Below, piece after piece: positions 28,375 through 36,965 of a stretch of DNA of 64,000 nt. This stretch comes from Citricoccus zhacaiensis. Lineage in GTDB: Bacteria; Actinomycetota; Actinomycetes; Actinomycetales; Micrococcaceae. A model generated the notes under the pieces. That model ran no database searches and was not told where the DNA came from. It saw nothing but the letters and a program-made list of their open reading frames with translations. Location of the stretch: NCBI RefSeq assembly GCF_014645315.1, contig NZ_BMLQ01000001.1, forward strand, positions 429,665 to 493,664, given 5' to 3'. Position 1 is the stretch's first letter, and the number at the start of each line of letters is the position of its first letter. The position numbers and the translations under genes were made by a program.

Positions 28375-30042
28375 TCACCGGGCCTGGGCCGTCCCGAGCA
28401 CCGTGCCCTCGGCGTCCAGGGCCTCGACGACGGCGTACGGCAGTTCCGCGGCAGCGTCCGGAACCGGGATGGCCGTCTCGAATCCCTCGCGGTCGACGAC
28501 GGCCTGCTCGGTGGCGCTGCCCTCGTCCTCGCCGGCCATGAGCCGCCACCGGGTGACCTCGGTGGCTCCGTTCCAGGAGACGAAGGCAACCGGGCCGCCG
28601 TCGTACTCCTCACCGCCGTCCTGGACCACCACGTCCGGGTCGGACGCCGGCCGTCCCTCCCAGGCGAACTTGTACGCCCGATAGCTGCCGCCGCCGCCCT
28701 CGAACTCGTCCTCCCGGCATTCATCGCCGTGGCAGACGTCGTAGATGAGCTCGCCTCCCGGCGTGTACTCGGAGTAGTGCGGGCGGGCGCCCCAGCCGAT
28801 CAGCATGTTCCCGTTGGCCAGCTGCTGCACGTTCGCCATGGAACTGGCCACCCGGTCGGCGGGCGGCAGGTACTCGGTGGCCACCTCCGCGGTCATCGCG
28901 TCCCCGTCCAGGGCCAGGCGCAGTCCGCGGGAGGACTCGTCGTCACTGCCGCCGTGGGAGTGGTTGTCCAAGAGGGTCAGCGTGCCGTCCGGGCTCCGGT
29001 GTGCATCGTGCTGCCAGGTGAAGTCCGCTCCCTCGCCCATCTCGAAGTCGCTGGCCGAGCCGCCCAGAGTCCATTCCACCGCGCCGGTGGCGCGGTCCAG
29101 CTTGTACACCGCGTTGGTGTGGCGGGCCGAGACCAGCAGAGAGCCGTCATCGTCCTCCGTCACGGAGTTGATGTGGAAGTAGTCGAAGGGGTGCTCTTCC
29201 GTGCCGAGCTCGGGCGGTCCGGTCTGTGAATCGGAGGCTTCGGACGAGTCGGCCTGTTCGGATTCCTCGGCCTCCTCGGCTTCCTTTTCCAGTTCCGCCT
29301 GTTCGTCATCGAAGTCGAGCAAGGTCTCCGTGAGGGGTACATGGCCGATGGCGCTCCACTCGAAGAGCACGTCACCGGTGGCGATGTCGACCTCCTGGAC
29401 CACGGCGTCCTGGATGTGCCCGTCCTCCGGGCCGCCCACGTCCCTGAGGTCTGCCGGTGCCGGCACGTAGGCGGCGATCAGCATGGTGTCCTCCGGCGTG
29501 ATCGTCGTGTCGTGGAAGTCCGCCTGGCCGGGCCCCAGCGAGCCGCCGGTGGTGACGCGGGCGATCTCCTCATAGGACTGGTCGAGGACGATGATCTCGC
29601 CATCCCCCATGCCGCCGTCACTGGTTCCCTCGTAGACGGTGAGCACCGGCTCGCCCTGGTACTCCTGGACCCGGAGGTCGAACGGATTGTCCTCCGGGTC
29701 GTCATCCTCGGCCGGGCTCATCCACACCAGCTCCCCACGGGCGTCCAGGATCACGGCCCCGTCCGAGGGAGTCTTCGAGCCGTAGTTGGGGGTCAGGAAC
29801 GTGAACTCCTCGGACTGCTCATACTCGGCTGACCACGCGGGACCAGGGGTGATCTCCACCACCGGAGGCTTGAGGTCCGGGCGGCTGGCGAAACTCTGGT
29901 GCGGAATCGGCTGCTTCCCCGCTGCGGCTCCACCGCCGCCGTCAGCCGTGCAGGCGGAGACCGCCAGCGCCACGGTCAGCATCGCGGACGCCGCGAGCAC
30001 CCGAGAAGGCTGCTTGCCCCCGTATCCAGACCCTGCACACAT
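28375..30042 (-). CDS. Arylsulfotransferase-like lipoprotein
   Basis: A 555-residue exported protein. The signal peptide ends in the lipobox AVSAC, so it should be membrane-anchored outside the cell. The rest is a beta-propeller-like repeat pattern with FHINSVTEDDDGSLLVSARH, DFTWQHDAHRSPDGTLTLLD and GNMLIGWG, matching the arylsulfotransferase (ASST) family, where a histidine accepts sulfate from aryl sulfates. The conserved His-rich segments are present. An acidic insert (about residues 255-285) is odd. It could also be a non-enzymatic propeller. TAGACA lies 6 nt before the ATG, so it may be leaderless. Confidence 0.75.
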   Translation of the reverse strand: MCAGSGYGGKQPSRVLAASAMLTVALAVSACTADGGGGAAAGKQPIPHQSFASRPDLKPPVVEITPGPAWSAEYEQSEEFTFLTPNYGSKTPSDGAVILDARGELVWMSPAEDDDPEDNPFDLRVQEYQGEPVLTVYEGTSDGGMGDGEIIVLDQSYEEIARVTTGGSLGPGQADFHDTTITPEDTMLIAAYVPAPADLRDVGGPEDGHIQDAVVQEVDIATGDVLFEWSAIGHVPLTETLLDFDDEQAELEKEAEEAEESEQADSSEASDSQTGPPELGTEEHPFDYFHINSVTEDDDGSLLVSARHTNAVYKLDRATGAVEWTLGGSASDFEMGEGADFTWQHDAHRSPDGTLTLLDNHSHGGSDDESSRGLRLALDGDAMTAEVATEYLPPADRVASSMANVQQLANGNMLIGWGARPHYSEYTPGGELIYDVCHGDECREDEFEGGGGSYRAYKFAWEGRPASDPDVVVQDGGEEYDGGPVAFVSWNGATEVTRWRLMAGEDEGSATEQAVVDREGFETAIPVPDAAAELPYAVVEALDAEGTVLGTAQAR

Positions 30043-30165
30043 GCGATGTGTCTACCGTGCACGGCAGTGCCGCGCCAAGCTTCGGCCGGCGGTGGCCGGT
30101 GATGTACTCAGTCGGGCGGCCCCGCCCGGTACAGCCGGTTCAGTCCAGATGGCAGAGCAGCCGCG

Positions 30166-30954
30166 TCAGTCCTCGTCGCCGAGGGACTGGTCCAGCAGCG
30201 GCAGGTCATCCGGAGTGACCAGGTGGGAAGTCACAGCATGCTCCACCAGGCGGGCACGGCGGTTCGTGGCCAGCTTGCCGCCACCACCGCGCAGCCCGGC
30301 CACGCCCACGCGATCCAACTTGTCGCAGACGTTGTCCAGCTTGCGGTTGAACCGGGTCAGCGGCCAGCCCAGCCTCTTGGCGGCATTGGCGGAGGAGGGC
30401 ACCGTGGAGAATCCGGTGCCACCGCGGCGCAGGATCGGCTCGGCCAAGGCCACGATGAGTGCCTTCTGGGCCGGGGTGAAGATCACCGGGCCGATGGTGG
30501 TCTCCCCCACGGCGTCATTGCCGTTGGACTGCTGCATGAACGAAGGGCTCTTCAGGTGAGCCGAGAACTCATAGGTGGTCGGCCCGGCCGTGAACACCAC
30601 GTTGAGTTGGCCGAAGACCAACGGGATGCGGGAGCCGGGCGAGACCCAGGCCTGCATGCCGCCGGAGGAGTCCGCCACGGTCGCGGAGATCATGGTGCCC
30701 ACGTTGGACAACCACCACAGCCCGTCGATCTGCCGGATCTCCATGAACCGGCGGTGCAAATACGGGTTGTCGTCGATCTCCAGGTCACCCTCGCGGCCGA
30801 TGGTGAACACCTGGTCCGGCATGACCTCGTACCACTCGCCGACGAAGTCGATCGACAGCGCCGCCGAGCTGCCCTCGGTGAGCTGCTGGTCTCGATGGTC
30901 CTGCTCGTCCGGCGAAGCCGGCTGGACCCGTTGACCTTGCTCGTCCACGCTCAT
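30166..30954 (-). CDS. FHA-like domain protein with C-terminal helical domain
   Basis: A 262-residue protein. FTIGREGDLEIDDNPYLHRRF and DGLWWLSNVGTMIS resemble the phospho-threonine-binding core of an FHA domain (Gly-Arg, Asn, Arg-Arg-Phe). After residue 145 follows a helical part with TPAQKALIVALAEPIL and RLGWPLTRFNRKLDNVCDKL that looks like a winged-helix/HTH domain. A phospho-peptide-gated DNA-binding or adaptor role is plausible but unproven. Start chosen at ATG 30954 with GGGAG seven bases upstream. Lies 75 nt after the kinase gene, likely the last gene of the big operon. Confidence 0.65.
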   Translation of the reverse strand: MSVDEQGQRVQPASPDEQDHRDQQLTEGSSAALSIDFVGEWYEVMPDQVFTIGREGDLEIDDNPYLHRRFMEIRQIDGLWWLSNVGTMISATVADSSGGMQAWVSPGSRIPLVFGQLNVVFTAGPTTYEFSAHLKSPSFMQQSNGNDAVGETTIGPVIFTPAQKALIVALAEPILRRGGTGFSTVPSSANAAKRLGWPLTRFNRKLDNVCDKLDRVGVAGLRGGGGKLATNRRARLVEHAVTSHLVTPDDLPLLDQSLGDED

Positions 30955-31029
30955 CGCCACTCTCCCTGAATCAACGTCACAGTCCCATGATGCCCGTGAA
31001 TCCTGTGCGAGCCCGTATTGAGACAGGGT

Positions 31030-32715
31030 CTAATTCAGACAACCCACGGTCGGATCTGACTGTTTGCCGTTGGACCGGATCACCACGACCTCGATGCACG
31101 TCCGGTCCTCCTCCAGCACGGGGGTGGTGGCCGTGGCCTCGTCCGCAGTGGTGATCCGCCCCTGGCCCGTGGCCGTGGACGTCCTCCACATGTAGGTGTC
31201 CCCCTCCTTCGGATCCGGGTTCTCCCAGGTGAACACGGCATCCGTTCCGTCCACCGTGGCCGTCACGTTCTCGGCGGCCACCACGGGATCTTCAGGTTCC
31301 GGCAGCGGCAGCCCGGGTGACTCACTGATGAAGGCGGGGTCCGGGTCCTCCCGTGGCTGGACTGCCATGCTGTTAGCCAGCCAGACGGCACCCACGATGC
31401 CCAGCACCAGCACCACCAGTGAGGCGATGATGCCGATCTTGTTCTCGCCCATCCAGGCGGCGAACGGCGAACCCGCCGGTTGTTCCTCCACGCGCCGCGC
31501 GGTGGTGCCGTCGGGCTCCCACTCCCCGCCGGCGTCGGGATAGGACCTCGCCGGGCGTGACGGCGCCCGAGATCCTGCCAGGCCGCCACCGACGCGCCCG
31601 CCCATGATGGTGGGGTCGTCGTCCGGGGTCGGACCGGCCGCCGCGGTTCCCCGGGCAGGCCGCATGACCGTGGCGTCGTCCACGTGCTCGTGCGGGCGTC
31701 CCGGCGCGGAGGGAGGGGGCATCGGCGGGAAGTGGCGGGACGTGTTCGTGGAACCGCGATCAGGATCGATCGAGACGATCTGCCGCACGCGGGTGGCGTC
31801 CCCGCCCTCCTCGACCTCGTCGTCCTCCGCTTCCAGCGACCCCGACTCGTCCATGACCTCGAATGGCGTGACAGACAGGCCCAACTCGGTCTGGACCCGT
31901 TGCAGCGCCAGCGCGAACGAGTGCGCCGAAGGGAAGCGGGAGCCGGGGTTCTTGGCCATCGCCGTGGACAGCACCAACTCCAGCGAGGCCGGCATGTCCG
32001 CCCGGTTCAAGGGCGGCAGCGGTGCCTTGGCGATCCTGGAGATCAATTCCTTCTGCGAGTTGTCCGCTCCCGGCCGCACGAACGGGGACCGCCCGGCGAG
32101 CAGGGTGTAGAGCGTGGCGCCGAGGGACCACACGTCCATGGCGAACCCGTCCGGGCTCCCCCCGGTGAAGGCCTCCGGCGCGGACCACGGGATGGACATG
32201 CCGGCATCGTCGTCGAGCATGTCCGTGGTGCCGGAGATGCCGAAGTCTGTCAGGGCGGGGCGGTTGTAGTCCGTGGTGAGGATGTTGGCCGGCTTGATGT
32301 CCCGGTGCACGATGCCGGCCCGGTGCGCGGACTCCACGGCGGAGGACACCTGGATCCCGACGGCCAGGACCTCGTCCACGCCCAACCGGGAGCGGCGGTA
32401 GCGCAGGTCCAGGGAGGGCCGGGAGCAGTACTCCATGGCCAGGTAGGAGTGGCCGTCCTCGGTGATGTCCGCCTCGTAGATCGTGACGATGTACGGGTGC
32501 GAGGACAGCTGGGCCATGAGGTTGGCCTCGGATTCGAAGGACTTGCGCGCCCGTTCGGTCTTGAGGCCGGAGAGCAGCACCTTGACGGCCACCTTGCGGC
32601 GAGGCCGGTCCTGCTCGTAGAGGTAGACGTCTGAGAAGCCGCCGGAGCCCAGCAGGCTGACGTACCGGAACCCATCGATGTGCGGCGGCGGGGCCGGTGG
32701 CCGTTTACCGCTCAC
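31030..32715 (-). CDS. Ser/Thr protein kinase, membrane type
   Basis: A 561-residue Hanks-type kinase. Gly loop GSGGFSDV, ATP lysine Lys45, catalytic VHRDIKPAN (Asp139) and TDFGISG (157-161) are all intact. A Pro/Gly-rich cytoplasmic linker leads to one membrane helix (about 427-447) and a small extracellular domain of about 110 residues with an Ig/FN3-like stretch (ENVTATVDGTDAVFTWENP) and two Cys. It has no PASTA repeats, so it is not PknB. Its stop-start overlap with the FHA protein (ATGA), and a PP2C two genes earlier, suggest a kinase-phosphatase-FHA circuit that serves the giant-protein locus. Confidence 0.92.
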   Translation of the reverse strand: MSGKRPPAPPPHIDGFRYVSLLGSGGFSDVYLYEQDRPRRKVAVKVLLSGLKTERARKSFESEANLMAQLSSHPYIVTIYEADITEDGHSYLAMEYCSRPSLDLRYRRSRLGVDEVLAVGIQVSSAVESAHRAGIVHRDIKPANILTTDYNRPALTDFGISGTTDMLDDDAGMSIPWSAPEAFTGGSPDGFAMDVWSLGATLYTLLAGRSPFVRPGADNSQKELISRIAKAPLPPLNRADMPASLELVLSTAMAKNPGSRFPSAHSFALALQRVQTELGLSVTPFEVMDESGSLEAEDDEVEEGGDATRVRQIVSIDPDRGSTNTSRHFPPMPPPSAPGRPHEHVDDATVMRPARGTAAAGPTPDDDPTIMGGRVGGGLAGSRAPSRPARSYPDAGGEWEPDGTTARRVEEQPAGSPFAAWMGENKIGIIASLVVLVLGIVGAVWLANSMAVQPREDPDPAFISESPGLPLPEPEDPVVAAENVTATVDGTDAVFTWENPDPKEGDTYMWRTSTATGQGRITTADEATATTPVLEEDRTCIEVVVIRSNGKQSDPTVGCLN

Positions 32716-34748
32716 AGCAGTCCCTCGAAGCGCAGCGAGACGCCATCGCCCAGATCGGCGATGTCACCGTCCAGCACCATGAGGGACTCGCCCTGACCCA
32801 GCCGCCGCGGCGCCTGCCCCTCGCGGATCAGCACCGTGCCGTTCGTGGCCTTGAGGTCCCGCAACTGCACATGCCACCCCTCCAGCACCACCTCGCAATG
32901 CGAGCGGGAGATGTCACCGTTGGGGCTGCGGACCTGGAGCATGCGCGGCATGGTGCCGGAGCCGACCCGGTGGGCCTGCGGCTGGCGCCCGATCACGGCG
33001 GGACGGTCCAGCTCCACGACCTCCCCCGTGGACATGCGGATGCGGCCCAGGGACGGACGGCGCAGCTGTTGCGCCTCCCCCGAGAGGGACTGGCCGCAGA
33101 TGCCACAGGTGGCGCTGGTCGGCGGGTTGGCGTGGCCCTGGGAGCACTGGCGGGCCAAGACCACCGGTCCCGTCGCCGGCGGCGGGACCGGAGCGGGGGC
33201 GGGCGCGTTGGGCGGTAGATCCTGGAGATCGAGGTCCGACTTCATCACGGTCTCACCGTCATGGTCCTCCTCCATGGCCGCGGTCCCCGCAGGGCCCGAC
33301 GCCGGCCCGGCCGGGGGTGCAGGTGGGGCCGGGATGGGTGCCGGGATGGGCGTCAGGCCAGGAGCAGACGGTGACATGACCGTGTCAGCGTCATCCGCAT
33401 CCTGCGCGTTGGTCCGGGTTCCGACGGCGGCATCGGAACGGGACTCCGGATGGTCGTGCGGGTGGTCGTCCGAGTGGTCGTCCGGCGACTGCTCCGGGGC
33501 AACCGTCATCCCCAGATCAGCCGGGACCTCGACCATCTCACTGGCCGCCGGCTCCGGAGGCTGTGCTGGGACGGTCCTGCGGGCTGCGGCCAGCCACGGC
33601 ACCGAGTCGATCAGCTCCTGGGGGCCGGGAACGGCGCCGCTCGGCCGAGACTGCCCTTCGCTCGCGGCCTCCACTGCGCTCGGCGAGGCAGGGGGCCCGG
33701 CGATGGTCCGGTCATCGACCTCGTCGGTGCCCGTGCCGGCCCCGTCGTAGGTCTGCTCCTTCTCGCCGTTCACATCGCCGCTCTCATCAGCGTTCTCGTC
33801 CGGGTCCTCGGCGTCAGTCGTCTCCGTGCTCGGCTGAACCCGGGTGGTCTCACCCGTGGTAGCCGTAGCCTGCTCGGGTTCGGCATCGGACAGCTCCGAG
33901 CGGGGGCCCGGCGCAATCGTGGCGTTGATGTCCGGTTCGAGCTCTGGTTCCGACTCGTTCTCGGGGCCGGCTTCGTCGGCATCGTCGGCATCACGGTCTT
34001 CGTCCGCTGACTCCCCGCCCTCAACGTCGGATGTCGCGGCGTCGACCTCGAACGTTGCTGCGTCGTCGTCGATGTCCTCAGCCGGCGCGGGGCTGGCATC
34101 GGCGTCCACGTCCTCGTCCATCCCGGACGTCTCCTCGTCCTCGACGGCGTCGGTCGAGGACTCCTCGGCGTCGTCGGCCCGGCCGACGGCAGGCACGGCG
34201 TGATCGTCAGCGACCGCCTCATCGGCCTCGCCTGGCTTATCTGCCTCCGCTTCCGCTTCTGCCTCGTCCGAACTCGACTCGGACCGCAGCACCAGATCCG
34301 CGCGCACGGAGGCCAGCCGCACAGCCCCAGACTCCAGGGGCAGGTTCTCCACGTCGGCGACGGCGTCGTCCACGAGCAGCTCGAAGGACTCGACGCCGTG
34401 GACGACCCGCTCATTCCAGGTGGCCACGCCGGTACCGATCAGTTCGGTGTGGCTTCCGTCGGTGCAGTTCATCCGCAGGGCCACGTCACCCCGCAGGATG
34501 GCGTGCAGCGTGGTGCCGTCACGGAAGGACACGATGGCGAAGGAGGGCAATCCCGTCAGGTCCAGGCGGCCGGACAACACGGTGGCCAGCAGCCGTTCGA
34601 CACCGGGCGTCCCGGCGAGCAGGTCCCAGGCCACGGCGGCGGTCTCCTCGCTGGCGTCTGCGGGCAGCGCCACCAGGCACCGTCCGCGCACGAGGCCCAA
34701 CCATGGGCCCGCGCTGTAGCGGACCTTCGCCGTCTGGCTCATCGTCAT
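32712..34748 (-). CDS. Acidic-linker protein with zinc ribbon and FHA domain
   Basis: A 678-residue protein in three parts: a compact N-terminal domain (about 1-150; PWLGLVRGRCLVALPAD), a long linker of some 370 residues very rich in Asp, Glu, Ala and Pro, and a C-terminal zinc ribbon (CSQGHANPPTSATCGICGQ; Cys 535, 548, 551) followed by an FHA domain (VIGRQPQA, DISRSHCEV, KATNGTVL). The FHA Arg, Ser, His and Asn are present, so it can bind phosphothreonine, perhaps on the neighbouring kinase. Overlaps PP2C and kinase genes by 4 nt each. The acidic region may be a flexible spacer. Confidence 0.85.
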   Translation of the reverse strand: MTMSQTAKVRYSAGPWLGLVRGRCLVALPADASEETAAVAWDLLAGTPGVERLLATVLSGRLDLTGLPSFAIVSFRDGTTLHAILRGDVALRMNCTDGSHTELIGTGVATWNERVVHGVESFELLVDDAVADVENLPLESGAVRLASVRADLVLRSESSSDEAEAEAEADKPGEADEAVADDHAVPAVGRADDAEESSTDAVEDEETSGMDEDVDADASPAPAEDIDDDAATFEVDAATSDVEGGESADEDRDADDADEAGPENESEPELEPDINATIAPGPRSELSDAEPEQATATTGETTRVQPSTETTDAEDPDENADESGDVNGEKEQTYDGAGTGTDEVDDRTIAGPPASPSAVEAASEGQSRPSGAVPGPQELIDSVPWLAAARRTVPAQPPEPAASEMVEVPADLGMTVAPEQSPDDHSDDHPHDHPESRSDAAVGTRTNAQDADDADTVMSPSAPGLTPIPAPIPAPPAPPAGPASGPAGTAAMEEDHDGETVMKSDLDLQDLPPNAPAPAPVPPPATGPVVLARQCSQGHANPPTSATCGICGQSLSGEAQQLRRPSLGRIRMSTGEVVELDRPAVIGRQPQAHRVGSGTMPRMLQVRSPNGDISRSHCEVVLEGWHVQLRDLKATNGTVLIREGQAPRRLGQGESLMVLDGDIADLGDGVSLRFEGLL

Positions 34749-35644
34749 TGCCCTTCACCCTCATCCATGCCGAACACGCGTTCCCCGTTGATCATCCGTC
34801 CGCCGCTGCCCCCGTCGAACCGGGGACGAGTGGTCTGTTGCTCGTCTCCCTCGCCGGGCCGCGGCGATGTGGACCCGCGATCGCTCTCAGCCTCAGTGTC
34901 CTCCACATCCACCACGATCACCGTGATGTTGTCCCGGCCGCCACCGTCCAGGGCCCGCCGGATCAACGAGTCCACGGCATCCTGCGGTGAGTGGTTCTCT
35001 GCCAGTTCGCGGCGGATCTCCTCGTCCGGGACCTCTGAGGTCAGTCCGTCCGAGCAGACCATGAGCCGGTCGCCGTCATGGACGGAGAGCATCCAGAAGT
35101 CGGACTCGGACGCCTCACCGGTGCCCAGGGCCCGGGTGATGACATGCCGGCGCGGGTGGTGCCGGGCCTCCTCATCCGTCAGGTACCCCCCGTCCACCAT
35201 CTCCTGGACCTCCGAGTGGTCCACGCTGACCTGCTCGAACTCGCCCTCGGAGAGCCGGTAGGTGCGGGAGTCCCCCACGTTGAAGACCATCCAGTACAGC
35301 CCCTGCAGTTCCCGGACGATGGCCACCCCGGCCAGCGTGGTCCCCGCACGGGATCCCCCGACCCGGCGAATGGCCTGGTCTGCCGTGACCATGAGCTGCT
35401 GCAGCTCGTCAGCGGTGAGATCGTTGCGGACCTCCTTGACCCCCGCGGCCAGCGTCTCCACGCAGATCCGGCTGGCGACCTCGCCGGCCTCGTGGCCGCC
35501 CATGCCATCGGCAACGGCGAAGAGGTTGCCGGTCACCACCAGCGAGTCCTCGTTCAGTTGCCGCCGCAGGCCCCGATGGGAACCGAAGCCGTAGTTCAGG
35601 CGGAAAGGTCTTTGGGGCACGTCCACACTGGCATCCAAGGTCAT
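34745..35644 (-). CDS. PP2C-type Ser/Thr protein phosphatase
   Basis: A 299-residue metal-dependent phosphatase. N-E-D at 31-33, VADGMGGHEAGEVAS (46-60), SDGLTSEVPDEE and GGRDNITVIVVDV are the PP2C metal-binding signatures, all intact. About 50 disordered residues follow the catalytic domain. No membrane segment. It should counter the kinase two genes downstream. Overlaps both neighbours by 4 nt (ATGA). Confidence 0.93.
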   Translation of the reverse strand: MTLDASVDVPQRPFRLNYGFGSHRGLRRQLNEDSLVVTGNLFAVADGMGGHEAGEVASRICVETLAAGVKEVRNDLTADELQQLMVTADQAIRRVGGSRAGTTLAGVAIVRELQGLYWMVFNVGDSRTYRLSEGEFEQVSVDHSEVQEMVDGGYLTDEEARHHPRRHVITRALGTGEASESDFWMLSVHDGDRLMVCSDGLTSEVPDEEIRRELAENHSPQDAVDSLIRRALDGGGRDNITVIVVDVEDTEAESDRGSTSPRPGEGDEQQTTRPRFDGGSGGRMINGERVFGMDEGEGQ

Positions 35645-36957
35645 GCAGCCGACACCGTGAAGGAACGGTCACCAAAATGCACCGTGGCCCCGACCGCCGC
35701 CAAGACGGGCTGACCCGGATCGAGGCGCTGACGTTCGCCCCCGCGCGGGGTCACGCCCGAGCCGTTGGTGGAATTGCGGTCGGTCACCCACACGCCGGTC
35801 GAGTCGACGGTCAAGTGCAGGTGCGTCTTGGACACGGAACGGCCCATGTCAGCGAATGGGATGAGCAGGTCGACGGTCTCCCCCGCGGCGGCAGCCGGGT
35901 TGCGGCCCACCAGGGCCGAGCCGGCGAGTTCGTGGCTCTGGCCGTCGTCGAACCGGAGCCTGACGGCAGCGGGTCCCGCGCTCACCTGGCTGCGCAACTG
36001 GGTGGATCCCATCTCCTGGTCCGGGTCACCCGGGTTTGCCGTCTCGGCAGCGCCCCCGACCAGGACGACTTGATTCTCGTTGTAGCCCGCGGAGGACTGC
36101 CCCGCACCGGACGTGGCCGGGGCTGGAGCCCCCGCGGGCGCCGGGGCTGGTGCTCCGGCGGCGGTCGGCGCGTTGGGCGCCGGCTGGACGGCGGGCGCCG
36201 GCCGGGCTGCGGGTGCGCCGGTCGCGGGTCCGGGCATGGAGCCCGACGGCGGCTGGGCCGGCTGCTGCGGTGCGCCCGGCTGGGGTGCCCCGGGGACGGC
36301 GGCGTGACCCGCACCGGGCACGGAGGTGATGGGCCCGGCGGCGACGGCAGGGTTGAACGCCGGCCAGCGGGAGGCCGGCGGCACGGACACACCGGTCTCC
36401 GGATGACCGGGATCCCCGGGCTGCAGGGCGCCTGGCGCGAAGGTGGACGGGCCATAGAGGCCACCGCTGGTCAGCGGGTTGCGGCCGGTGTTGACGTCCA
36501 CCACGAGCGTGCGGGCCACCTTGTCATGCCAGCCCTGGCGCTGGTGGTTGGTGTCCCAGATATTGGACAGCAGCATCAGGATGGGGCCGATCACCGGGAC
36601 GACACCGCTGACGGAGATGATGACCCAACGCAGGAAGATCGGGCCCCAACCGGCGGGAGTGCCCTCCTCGGAGGTGACGCGCAGACCCAGAACCAGGTTC
36701 CCGGGAGTCTTGCCCGCGGACGCCTGCCAACCCCACAGCCACACCGTGTAGGCCAAGGACACCACCGAGGCGATGAGCAGTGCCATGGTGAAGGTGGCCA
36801 ATGCCTCCTGTTGGGCCACGCCGGCGGAATCCAGCACCGCGGGGAACGTGGCACCGGTGGCGATGCCCACGGCCAGCGCCGGAATGATCTGGTCGATCAC
36901 CCAGGCCGCCAAGCGCTTGCCGGCCGGTGCGTTGACCAGGTTCAGGGTTTTCTGCAC
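35641..36957 (-). CDS. RDD membrane domain fused to FHA domain
   Basis: A 438-residue fusion. Residues 1-170 are an RDD domain (AGKRLAAWVIDQIIPALAVG with the R-D pair, then three membrane helices and GKTPGNLVLGLRVT). A Pro/Ala/Gly linker follows, then a C-terminal FHA domain (LVGRNPAA, SVSKTHLHL, TDRNSTNGS). This places a phosphothreonine reader at the membrane. GTG start with AAGG upstream, 8 nt after the transglutaminase-like gene. Confidence 0.85.
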   Translation of the reverse strand: MQKTLNLVNAPAGKRLAAWVIDQIIPALAVGIATGATFPAVLDSAGVAQQEALATFTMALLIASVVSLAYTVWLWGWQASAGKTPGNLVLGLRVTSEEGTPAGWGPIFLRWVIISVSGVVPVIGPILMLLSNIWDTNHQRQGWHDKVARTLVVDVNTGRNPLTSGGLYGPSTFAPGALQPGDPGHPETGVSVPPASRWPAFNPAVAAGPITSVPGAGHAAVPGAPQPGAPQQPAQPPSGSMPGPATGAPAARPAPAVQPAPNAPTAAGAPAPAPAGAPAPATSGAGQSSAGYNENQVVLVGGAAETANPGDPDQEMGSTQLRSQVSAGPAAVRLRFDDGQSHELAGSALVGRNPAAAAGETVDLLIPFADMGRSVSKTHLHLTVDSTGVWVTDRNSTNGSGVTPRGGERQRLDPGQPVLAAVGATVHFGDRSFTVSAA

Positions 36958-36965
36958 GGGGTACC

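Noticed and set aside
31030-32715. PknB/StkP-type cell-wall kinase
   Set aside because: No PASTA repeats; the outer domain is a single small Ig/FN3-like unit.
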